Source: Whalleya microplaca (lineage: Eukaryota > Ascomycota > Sordariomycetes > Xylariales > Xylariaceae). From it: a DNA stretch of 64,000 nt. The position numbers and the translations under genes are program-made. The stretch is from contig MU385716.1 of assembly GCA_022497155.1 (NCBI GenBank), positions 372,001 through 436,000 on the forward strand, read 5' to 3'. Positions 1-9,385 of this stretch are shown piece after piece (the stretch's first letter is position 1; each line of letters starts with the position of its first letter). Under the pieces are notes generated by a model. The model saw only the letters and a program-made list of their open reading frames with translations, had not been told where the DNA came from and made no database searches.

Positions 1-887
1 AGTCTGGTAAGAGCCTCTAAAGCGAGCTTAGGAAATTCCGTACAGCCAGCTGCCCCTGAATCTCAGGAATATTATAGGCCTTAGCTTTAGCGTAAGCCTC
101 CCTCCAGTTATCAAGCCAGGTCTCAGGCCGTATCGAGCTCAGCCGCGCCGATTGGAGTGTTCGAAGATACCTAACGCGCACGGCGTTTAGGATGCTCTGA
201 TCTAACGGGGCCAGCTGATCTTTTAGAGCACGTAAGATCCTCTGAATTGTAGGCTCTTTATTCTAGAAGAGATCCAGCTCAAGAAGGGCTGCTGAAAGGA
301 GCTTCGAGGTAACGGTGGCTGAGATCCAATTCCAGATAGCTGTATATCGAGACGAGGTCGAGGACCACTCGGTTGATCTTATTAGGTAGTCCTTACGCTC
401 GTTATCGTATCTGGCCTCAAGATCCTTGCGTGTGAGGATCGTTAGAAGCCTTGGCTCAGCACCCCGTACAGCCTCATCAAGTCCCCTCCACGCAGTAACC
501 TAATCTTCGTATTCCTGCTAACGACAGCTAGTTTCAGCTAGATTGACTGACTCGAGCGTAGGGGCCCGTAGAGCTCCCGACGGCGGATGATAGCTGCTGT
601 CAGGGGCATCGGGATCGATTTGGTCCCACAGGCCACGCCAGCAAGCATGGGTACGCAACTAAATAAACCAATCGGTCCAATCGTCAGAGCAGGTAAGCTT
701 GACGCTGGTAGGTACGGAAGCGTTAAAATCGTTAATAGTAGATGGTTCCATGGCTGAAAGATCTTGGAGGAATCAGGTAATTTGGGAATGGAATCAAAAA
801 TCGAATAAAAGATCGGACGAGGGCTAAAAGAGCTGCGCGCCGTTAGTTATCAGGTAGACAGCACAATCAGCAGCTTAAGCGGCAACC

Positions 888-897
888 GGGCTCATAA
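888..897 (-). other. Primer-binding site (half tRNA-iMet)
   Basis: One base inside the LTR, the minus strand reads TTATGAGCCC. This is complementary to GGGCTCATAA, the anticodon stem-loop of initiator tRNA-Met (anticodon CAT). Copia-type elements are known to prime from such internally cut tRNA halves. Confidence 0.8.
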
Positions 898-898
898 C

Positions 899-1115
899 TG
901 TCACACTTACAACTAAAGGGCAGCGCGCAGCTCTAAATAGGAGGTCTTGAATTGACTATTATTGTAAGCTCTAAGGAGCAGGAAAAACCAGTTGTGTGTG
1001 AGGAGGCCTAGGGCCCTAGTTATACCCTAATGGAGCCTCGGATCGGCGTAACTGTTGATCCGTGTGGACCCCTATAATAGCCCCTATAACACCCTCTGAG
1101 CCTGGCTCTGTGACA
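899..1115 (-). repeat. 5' LTR of the Copia element
   Basis: On the minus strand the 217-bp segment begins TGTCACA and ends TGTGACA, a perfect 7-bp inverted terminal pair of the TG...CA type. The dehydrogenase reading frame stops matching its family exactly at 1115/1116, which fixes the outer border. A 5-bp target duplication would be GTATG (1116-1120, plus strand), but the other end of the element is outside the window. Confidence 0.85.
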
Positions 1116-1864
1116 GTATGTTTATTGAGAGGCGTATGAAGACTGACGCAGTCCGCCACAGCTAGGAGACTATGCAGACTGTCATGAAATATCGCACCGA
1201 GCGCTTCCTCCACCTCTGGGGAGGATCGCACCACGTCGTAGTAGTGTATCTCCATGCCTAGAGCGGTGCTAGCCTTGTAAGCCAACTTCTTGCTGATATT
1301 ACCTAAACCAACGATGCCTAATATATGTCCGCGTGGATTCGCAGAGATGGTAGCAGTCAACTTGTGCACATCATTGAACTTTTTGGGGTCGCACGTTCTA
1401 GCTGCGAGCTGAGACCGAGTAAAATTGCGAAATACGGACAAAATCATGTAAAGACCAGTGTCGGAGACTGCTTCATCGGAAGCACCGGCTCCATTGGCAT
1501 ACCAGATCTTTCGTCGACCTAAGGCATCTACATCTGCCCAGTTAAAACCTGCTCCAGCCGAGGCGAAGATTCGAACTGATGGTGGGAGAAGTGAAATCAG
1601 TTCATCGTCCCATTGGCCCATTTCCCCTCCAGTTTGAAAATGAGGACGATATATTGCTGAGAATTCACCGTATCTACTGATGTTAGTTACGTGTCCTCTT
1701 TCAGATCAACATACTTACTTTCTCTCTTTCAAAGCCTGAATAAAGGACGCGCGATCAGACTCTTCGCTGCGTATTACCTTAAATCGTCTGCAGAACTCAC
1801 TTTCATAGAAATCATGGTTGTACTTGATCGGCTCGCCGATGTGAAGGACCACTGGCTTGGCCAT
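1116..1864 (-). pseudogene. D-2-hydroxyacid dehydrogenase, interrupted by Copia insertion
   Basis: Exons 1864-1719 and 1673-1116, with a 45-bp intron (GTAAGT...TAG). The first exon starts MAKPVVLHIGEPIKYNHDF. The body shows the NAD-binding motif GIVGLGNISKKLA and the HTPLN segment of the D-isomer-specific 2-hydroxyacid dehydrogenase / GRHPR family. The reading frame leaves the family right after NKHT, where LTR sequence begins, so the C-terminal catalytic His region is cut off. A spliced message reading into the LTR would give a fusion of about 230 residues lacking the C terminus. I infer loss of function; the 3' part of the gene must lie left of the window. The gene diverges from flavocytochrome b2, so both may once have served 2-hydroxyacid (lactate) turnover. 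Confidence 0.85.
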
Positions 1865-2339
1865 ATTATGAATAGGTGATGATTATGAGTGATCGAAGTC
1901 CTCATAAATGAGACTAATAGCGCTTAGCACCCACGTTCAAAGCCTAATGCTATTCCAAGGTATCAATTTGAATAGCCACATCCGCTGTTCTCATTCAAAC
2001 GCATACGTCATGTTGTATTTCGGGTTTCAAAGCCGCGGTGGCCTTGCGGTTTCTATGCGGAGATTTGGAGAACGGGAAAATGGAATTCATCGGCGAGTTC
2101 TCCGATCAAGTTGTTCGCCGATGTCACGCTAACACTGGCGGATACATTACCTACTCCACTATACTATTGCAGGGGAATTGAATGCCTACTCCGAACTATC
2201 AGACGGGTCGTGGGGCAAATTAGGGATGTTGTTTAAGATCACTATCAAGTATTGCCTGGTTTTCTCATCGTAGCTACAATGGAGTGAACAGGAACGTGTT
2301 GCCTTTGAAAGATTCGTATATGAGTTGACTATTATCAAT
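1865..2339. promoter_or_regulatory. Divergent promoter with a 9-bp inverted repeat
   Basis: This 475-bp region lies between the broken dehydrogenase and flavocytochrome b2. It contains CATCGGCGA (2088-2096) and its exact reverse complement TCGCCGATG (2115-2123), 18 bp apart, inside a locally GC-rich block. It could be an operator for one or both genes; no known factor is assigned. Confidence 0.4.
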
Positions 2340-4113
2340 ATGGCAACATCCATTGAGTTGAGGAATGAGATTACCATGGTGGAACTGAGCAGACATAACA
2401 GCAGAGAAGACTGCTGGGTTGCTGTTCACTCGAAAGTTTGGGATGTTACAGAGTTTCTAGACGAGCATCCAGGAGGACCAGCAAGTAAGTTGCTTGACTA
2501 CGGTGGATATCGTGCCTGGCTTACAAATTCCGAATAGTCATACTCCAATGTGCCGGAACCAATGCAACAGATGCATTTGAAGAAGTTCATGCTCCTGGAA
2601 TTCTCGAGGAGAATTTACCTCTAGAGAAATTCAGAGGTATTCTTGAGGAAGCAAGCAGCGATGTGCCTCCAAAGGGCACCGTGAGGGAAGCAAGAAATAA
2701 AAATGAAGCTCTATCAACTGACAAAGCTGCTGAAATTCCAGCATTAAACACACTGATTAGTGCCGCGGACTTTGAGAAAGTTGCCAGTAGGGAGCTCTCA
2801 CCTAAGACGTGGGCTTTCTATTCATCGGCAGCAACAGACCTCATTACACATCATCAGAACAAGGCGTTGTTGAGGCGAATAATGCTTCAGCCTCGTATTT
2901 TGAGAGATGTCAAGAAGGTCGACCTCAGTAGAAAGATACTCGGGTTACCAAGTGCAGCGCCTTTCTTCATCAGTCCTGCGGCAATGGCGAAGCTCGCGCA
3001 TCCTGACGGGGAGCTCGCGTTGGCTAGGGCCGCTGCTTCAGAAGGCATAATTCAATGTGTGAGACTCTCCAAAGTCCGTCTGGTATCTTCAATTAACTAA
3101 TCCGCCATTCTTAGGTTTCCAATAATGCTTCCTATCCTCTCAATCATATTGTAGAGTCCGGCGATCCTAATCAACCGTTCTTCCTCCAGCTATATGTCAA
3201 CTCCGAACGGCATAAGACTGCTGACCTTCTGAACAAAGCCCGAAAGTTGGGAATCAAGGCGATATTTGTGACTGTCGATGCCCCGGTTCCCGGAAAGCGA
3301 GAAGCTGATGAGCGAATCGCGGCAGAGGCCGTACAGTCAGCCATTAGTGGATCTGTCTCAGCAAACGATAAGAAAGGTGGTGGGCTTGGGAGGCTGATGG
3401 CACAATATATTGACAAATCTCTGACTTGGTCGGATTTGGCGTGGATTAAGCAGACCTCTGGGTTACCAATCGTTCTAAAAGGGGTACAAACAGTAGCTGA
3501 TGCAAAGATGGCGTTGGAATATGACGTTGATGGCATATTTTTGAGCAACCATGGCGGAAGATCATTAGACACGTGGGTGCAACTTCGATCGCATGTTTTC
3601 AGAAAGCAATTATTAACTAATTTACGACAGATCTCAACCTGCGATTCTGAACCTAGTCGAGCTTCGGATGAAATGCCCTGAAGTCTTCTCAAAGATGGAA
3701 GTTTATGTGGACGGCGGGTTTGAAAGGGGTAGTGACATAATCAAGGCAATAGCTCTTGGGGCTACAGCTGTGGGTGTAGGCAGACCATATCTGTGAGTGC
3801 TGAACATACGTACTACCAAGTTGGCCTTTAGCTAATTATGCGGTCTTAAGATACTCTCTTGTATACGGACGAGAAGGCGCTGAGCACTTAACATCAAGTA
3901 AGGCCTACTTTGAAGTCCACAGAAACCTCCAACTTGCTAACCAATACTCCAGTCCTGAAAGATGAGGTCGAAGTCTCTATGAGATTATGTGGCATTACGA
4001 GCCTTGATCAAGCTACCCCTGACCTCCTGAATACATCCGATGTCGACTCTCTTGTGCGGCAAGATAACAAGTTTCCGCAAATACCCCCACGATATGTACG
4101 TGCCAAGCTATAA
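2340..4113 (+). CDS. Flavocytochrome b2 (L-lactate dehydrogenase, cytochrome type)
   Basis: Six exons (2340-2484, 2538-3058, 3115-3572, 3631-3792, 3851-3897, 3953-4113) give 497 residues. The N-terminal cytochrome b5 domain (about residues 14-90) carries the first haem ligand in FLDEHPGG and the second His in FEEVHAPG. The FMN domain follows, with WAFYSSAATD (active-site Tyr), VTVDAPVPGKREAD (Asp and Arg), PIVLKGV (Lys) and SNHGGRSLD (catalytic His and Arg). The family oxidises L-lactate or related L-2-hydroxyacids to keto acids and passes electrons to cytochrome c. Yeast Cyb2 has a bipartite mitochondrial presequence; here none is obvious, so a cytosolic or altered location is possible. ATG 2340 is the first ATG in frame. 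Substrate may be another 2-hydroxyacid. Confidence 0.92.
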
Positions 4114-4625
4114 GCTATATATATATATTAGGATCACCAGGAACAATATTAGACTTTGTAGAGATTGGTTAATTAGATGCTCTCGAATGAAACTATAAAG
4201 TTGCAGGTATGCTCGTAGTCGCGTATCGGAAAAAGAACCATTATACAATCTGTCACGATAATAGGGGTATTAGTTATAGTGTATCGTGTCATATGGTATG
4301 TAACTTATAGTGAGTGGAATATGGTCTGTTAGCTCGAAACATTGTCGCCTTAGATGTTTCGACAATGGGCGAGCAGTAGCAAAGGTAGAGGAAATTAACT
4401 ATATCATCTAGTAGCTATTGGTCATTATGGTATTTTCTGCCCGATGTTCGAGTTGCATTCGTCATTGGAGAAGATTGGAAGAACGCGAGTTGTCTAATTG
4501 GACCTTTGAGCTGACTATCGAAGCTAATGCATGATAAATATATACAAACTAAAGGGAAATTTGAGGCAAAAAAGTCACCCAACAAACCTGGGCCTCTTTG
4601 CCGATTTTAAATAGTTAACTCGTAA
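4114..4625. other. Intergenic, convergent gene ends
   Basis: AT-rich 3' flanks of flavocytochrome b2 and the sialidase-like gene. A short TA repeat lies at 4115-4130. I see nothing else. Confidence 0.6.
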
Positions 4626-6001
4626 TTAGTTGTTAACAAATGCCTCCACATCTGTGATATGTACATATTTGATGTTTAGGCGGTGGTAAGTATACGTCAC
4701 ATGTACACCTTTGCCACTTTCGCTGGACCTGTCAATGGAGATGCTTGGATAGCTCAGCTCCCTGTTTGAGCGCTCTTTCGAGTTATTGGTCAGACAGAAA
4801 CCATCACCATCTTCAAGGACTTTATACTTCCACGTCTTGCCGTCATCCTTTGAAATCCCCACGGACAAGGCCTTCCTCGGCGTTCCCCATATGGCTGTCT
4901 TGCCGTTTACCTCTGGCTGATTAATACGCTTGTCGTCGGCTGGCGTTATGTCATCGTATAAACCTTCTCGACGCGCCATGTCGTTGAATACACTGGAGTT
5001 GTTGAAGACAATGACCAGGTCGCCATTAGGTAACACTGCAGTACCTATCCCAGAGTTGGGGTTTGGCAATAATGTCTTCTCGGGTGCACTCCAATTGATT
5101 CCATCTGACGATGTCGATCGGTGAATGAAATCCGCCCAGCGGCTACGATAAAATGCGACGTAGGAGTTCTTGGTAGGTAGCGTGACAATGTTCATGTGTA
5201 CACAACCTCTCGAGTCAGGGACAATACTTTCATTCCAGGTTTTGCCCTTGTCAGTGGTATACAAGACAGCTGAGACGTCGTCTGAGCCAATCCAACGGAA
5301 ACCCTGTATAATTACACATTAGTGCGTGCTACTTATACCATGTTGGAAATATAAAGATTAAGTGGTGGTCTTGATGTATGTGTAGTATGGATTTGAATCC
5401 CGATGCTAATGGTCCATGAGTGGGCTCTGCTCAAGCTCGATATGCTAGTACGATTTGTGTTGTTGGGTAAAGGCTTTTGCAAAGAGAAAAGAGTCATACT
5501 GACCGGCGGGACTCGACAATACCAAATGGGCAAAACCCATGTCTTATCAGGGAGGACAACTATTGGCTGGCGTATGAATGCCCCCTTAATTGCCGGGAAC
5601 GGCTCGAAAGGCTTAGACCAAGTTTGGCCTTGATCCTCGGACGTCCTTGCAATGATCGCCGCTTGATCTTGGTTTCCTGCCGGCTGAGCTGTGTGGAAAA
5701 GCCAGAGGGTGCCGGTTTCTGGGTCTCGAAATAAGAGTGGGTTTTGTTCACTGCGGATCGGATCCGAAGATACCCGGGCTGGGTGCGTCCACGAAGCGCC
5801 TGGGACTAGCCGTGATGAGTACACGGAGATATCATCGGTGCCCTCTTGGGTGCCTCCGAACCATACAACAAGCAAGGTCTTATCAGGTAGCTGCAAAAGA
5901 TTTGAGGCATGGCATTGTACTGTTGCCGTGGGGAGGTCATCGACCCTGTCAATGCACGCAGTATCGCTAGTAGATGGCGCTAAGTAAGTTGTGGTAGACA
6001 T
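4626..6001 (-). CDS. Sialidase-fold (BNR/Asp-box) glycosidase or lyase, intracellular
   Basis: Exons 6001-5504 and 5303-4626 give 391 residues; the intron starts GTCAGT and is 200 bp. Four Asp-box signatures are present (TSEDQGQTW, TTDKGKTW, SSDGINW, SKDDGKTW), as in six-bladed propeller sialidases. The sequence also has VQCHASNLLQLP, VVWFGGTQEGTDD and GCVHMNIV, which mark the BNR_2 sialidase-like family found in bacteria, plants and fungi. No signal peptide or membrane segment is visible, unlike secreted fungal sialidases, so it should act inside the cell on something imported. It shares a 535-bp promoter with the sugar transporter. True sialic acid activity is not proven; propeller enzymes of similar build also act on other acidic or deoxy sugars. 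Confidence 0.8.
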
Positions 6002-6215
6002 CTTGAAGTTGTCGGTTTGGTTTCCTGCTGAAGTTGTGTTCTGATTAAGCTAACATTGACTTAAAACCCGGTATCTTCGTCCCTAAAGTATTTAATCAAC
6101 TATTACTACAGATCCTATTCGAACACACCCAAATCGTCTTTCGTACCGGTGTGCTTCAGTGATCTACCCCAGTCGACAACATGTAACCCCGCCTTGGAGT
6201 TTTGCGGACTTGTCG

Positions 6216-6231
6216 CCGAACAGAAGTTCGG
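6216..6231. promoter_or_regulatory. Perfect palindrome CCGAAC-N4-GTTCGG
   Basis: Six-base arms are exact reverse complements with AGAA between them. The CCG and CGG triplets are 10 bp apart in everted orientation, a layout bound by some Zn2Cys6 dimers. The Zn2Cys6 gene three kilobases away is an obvious candidate; this is inference. Confidence 0.45.
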
Positions 6232-6306
6232 AATTCTCTCCAGCATTGAACTAGCTATCTTGGTTTGAAAAACCGAAAGATCCACAACAAGTTAATAGCG
6301 GATGAT

Positions 6307-6330
6307 CTGGGGAAGCTGGGGAATCTGGGG
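6307..6330 (+). promoter_or_regulatory. Triple CreA-type sites in a 9-bp tandem repeat
   Basis: CTGGGG occurs at 6307-6312, 6316-6321 and 6325-6330, exactly 9 bp apart. Each fits the known CreA/Cre1 consensus SYGGRG. Clustered sites are what functional carbon catabolite repression usually needs. Confidence 0.6.
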
Positions 6331-6536
6331 TACGTATGTTGGATCCACTAGCATAGGTCTCTACTGGTAGACTGATAAGTAGGTAGGGTTGGCAAGTATA
6401 ATAAGGATTTCGCAGTACTCAGAGAATCTCCATTTCTTAGTTACGAAGGGAGAGTTACTCTTCACTTCACGCCTGATTGATTCTGTCTCATAACTCATAC
6501 TTCAAACTCTGCCAGCCTAGAATATCACATAGCGAT

Positions 6537-8761
6537 ATGGGCGGTGGTACTTCAATTTGGGCATCGCCTGAATGGCGCCAAGACCCGAAAGAGATCTTCA
6601 ATCACCGAATATTCTATCTGGCAACAACGGTCGCTTTCGCCGGTTGTTCATATGGATTTGACCAGGGAAACATCGGAGGAGTATTGACTCTTGAAAGTTT
6701 TAGGCACGCGTTTGGGTTAGACGGATTGAGTGTAGAAGACGAAGATGAACGCAAGGGCAACATTGCAGCAATGAGTAAGCCTCCATCTCTAGACAGTCTG
6801 TCTTTGGAGATTCATAACTGACGGTCTTCAGTGGCTGCTGGCGGATCCGGAGGTGCCCTCTTAGCTGCTCCATGTGCTGATTTCCTTGGTCGAAAGAAGT
6901 CGATGATCCTGTTTGCCTTCCTGTTCATCGTTGGAGCAACAATGCAAGAGATTGCCAACCTTGGAGTATTCTATGCCGGTCGCTTGATCGCCGGGCTCTC
7001 GATTGGTGCGACGTCAATGCTCGCGCCTCAATACATGGCAGAAAATTCACCAAAATCTATTCGAGGGTCCCTCACCACAAGTTACAATCTTTGCATCGTC
7101 CTCGCTTTGAGCCTGGCATTCTGGACAAATTATGGCGTCTCATTGTGGACACATTCAAGCAACTTACAGTGGAAGCTCGCCTTAGCTATCCAGATAATAC
7201 CCGGAGGCTTCATGTTTCTGATGCTGCCATGTGAGGATACAGATTCAAACGTTGTTTTAGATGCCACTAACCAGTCTTAGTCGTGGTCGATACGCCACGT
7301 GCTCTGATCGCGAGGGGCAAAAGAGAACAAGGGCTTCGTAATCTCTGTAGGCTGCGAAATCTGCCTGCGGATCACCCCTACGTCCACCAAGAGTACAGTA
7401 AGTAGCGCCTGAAGCCACCCATCTGATCTTATAGCCTATTCCAGGGGCAGCAACTGCCTATAGGAGTATGTTTGTCAGTTGAAACCTCTCGAGGCAGGCC
7501 TTAGAACTCCCAAAAATTCACTAGCTACCCACAAGATAAGTTACTAACTCGCGGTACTATAGTGGAAGTCTGCGCCCAGGTTGACGCAGAGCAAGAAATT
7601 GCTAAAGGAACGAACTATTGGATAGTCATAAAGGACATCGTGACTGTTCCTAGTAATGCTAGACGATTCTTCCTTGCAGTAACGCTTTTCCTCTTCCATA
7701 AGTTCACGGGCACCGACAGTCTCAACTACTTCGCCCCCGAGATCTTCGAGATGATCGGCGTTCAATCTGGGTCCCTGACTCTTCTAACGACCGGAGTGGT
7801 AAGTCGCCATCTCAATCCGTGCGCTCCCTGTCTAAACACGCAATGTTTACATACAATCCCAATACTCCCCTTTGTTTTACTCTTCTTGAAGAAGACTCTT
7901 GATATTCTGACCAAATTGATTGCCAAGTACTAATCCTATGTTCTACAGTATGGACTAGTCAAATTAGCGACAACCATTGTCTACGTTGCCGTTATCATCG
8001 ATAGAGTTGGCAGGAGACGACCGCTGCTTATTGGCGCATTAATGCAGGCTACAGCTATGCTGTACATAGCACTGTACGTCAGGTTTGCAAATCCAGACTC
8101 AAGTGGTGGTACGCCAGCTGGTGGTATCGTTGGCATAATCTGGTAAGTGATAGCTTCAACGAGTTTTTCTTCTTCTTTTTCTTCATTTTTTTTTTCATAA
8201 AAAGATGATAGATATAACGTAAATACAGTGACTAACAACAACTAGGATTTATGTGTATGCCTTTGGGTGGTCTTTCGGCTGGTCTGTTGCGCCATATGTT
8301 GTTGCAGCAGAGATATTCCCATCTAGAATTCGATCATTCTCCATGTCTATATGTTTCTTCGTCAACTGGATCGTCGACTTTGGCATCACTAAAGCTACGC
8401 CGGTTATGATGACAAACCTAGGTTGGGGAACCTTCTTGTTATATTCAGTTCTAACATACATTGGCTTTGTGTTTGTATACTTCTGCATGCCAGAATTTAA
8501 AGGTAAGCATATACAAGACAGACCAGAAAGTCCGATTAAGAGGCTAATCCTTACCTTGTATCTACAGGTCGTAGCATTGAGTCTACCGATGACCTTTTCC
8601 AAAACTCTCTCTGGACTATGTGGCGTCACGCCTATCCGACAGAGGAGGAGAAGGTTCGCCATGACGTACAGGAAATAATGGCCCAGAAGGCGGGTGATGA
8701 AGGGGACTTTGGGGGAAAACCTAACGAAGTAACTGTAGTTCATGCAGAAAGAGCCGTGTAG
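6537..8761 (+). CDS. MFS sugar porter (sugar:H+ symporter)
   Basis: Seven exons (6537-6774, 6832-7230, 7281-7397, 7563-7798, 7949-8142, 8246-8502, 8568-8761) give 544 residues. Family marks are GYDQG-like SYGFDQGNIGG in helix 1, DFLGRKKS (motif A), AGRLIAGLSIGATSMLAPQY, DRVGRRRPLL in the second half, and the C-terminal PEFKGRSIE (PETKG-type). These place it in the sugar porter family of plasma-membrane importers. The usual PESPR motif after helix 6 is altered to PFVVDTPR, so substrate range may be unusual. ATG 6537 is the first in frame. The intron at 7398-7562 is longer than its neighbours (165 bp), and a missed small exon there cannot be excluded. Divergent with the sialidase-like gene. Confidence 0.88.
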
Positions 8762-9385
8762 ACAATTTCAGATTAGACAACTAGTTTCAGAAGTTGAATA
8801 CATAAGTAGTTCGAGAAACAGTCTTAGGAGCCCCCTTAAACTACTCTAATTTTCTTACATGCGGGGTTGTCGTCGTCTAACAGTTGTAGATTTCCATCCT
8901 AGAGTTTCATTCAGAAAAGCTGTATAACTATACATTAAGATACACTTTCTTTTTCAACTTTATCCACCATATAAACCAACCTGTAGAGATGTTGACTGCC
9001 ATTATCGCAGTCTTTACCAGGTGGCGACATTTATCTAGAGTCTTTCCTTTAAGCCCCTGAGATAGCGGGTCCCACCCCCATATGACCCCAACTTGCCCCA
9101 TAATCTCCGCACACTTGGTTGCTTTAGCCAGCCAGCCAGCCTGCTTGACCTGAAGAGCATTCGGCGAACCTTGCCCAAATAAGTCTGGAGACCGAGTACT
9201 CTAATACGTACTTCGTAAGCATCAGCATATATTGGCCAACAATCACGAGGCAGCCCCCCACTAGAAGCGTACCCTTGCTAGCTTCCATATCCTCGGGAAA
9301 GGGTTGAAATTGCATCAACGGTTTCCAAGTTTCCCCCTCATCTCCAATAACTTCAGCATTAATTGTAATACTCTAGACGACGACA
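8762..9385. promoter_or_regulatory. Promoter region of the Zn2Cys6 regulator
   Basis: Holds the transporter 3' end and the regulator promoter. TTCGGCGAA at 9160-9168 is a palindrome of the same half-site (TTCG/CGAA) seen in the other cluster promoters, which would suit autoregulation. Nothing else is recognised. Confidence 0.35.

Larger units (their letters stand above)
1..1115 (-). mobile_element. Ty1/Copia LTR retrotransposon, 5' part, decayed (RIP-like)
   Basis: On the minus strand an LTR (899-1115) is followed by a primer-binding site and then a gag frame starting with ATG at 751 and running off the left edge of the window. The frame stays open in one phase for about 250 codons apart from five stops, all TAG. 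Its sequence, with a WxDWFx-LRTHACWRGLW segment near the start and WLDNWREAYAKA near the end, resembles the UBN2-like gag of fungal Copia elements. All five TAG codons can be explained by CpA to TpA change on either strand (CAG to TAG, TGG to TAG), the signature of repeat-induced point mutation. No protease, integrase or reverse transcriptase is within the window. The element sits inside the dehydrogenase gene to its right. Confidence 0.82.
6002..6536. promoter_or_regulatory. Divergent promoter of sialidase-like gene and sugar transporter
   Basis: The 535-bp shared promoter holds two clear elements, listed separately: a palindrome of CCGAAC and GTTCGG at 6216-6231 and three tandem CTGGGG boxes at 6307-6330. 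Such an arrangement suggests joint induction and carbon catabolite repression of both genes. Confidence 0.55.

Noticed and set aside
5380..5400. GATTTGAATCCCGAT resembling a tRNA T-arm
   Set aside because: No acceptor, D or anticodon arms can be built around it; it lies in the intron of the sialidase-like gene.
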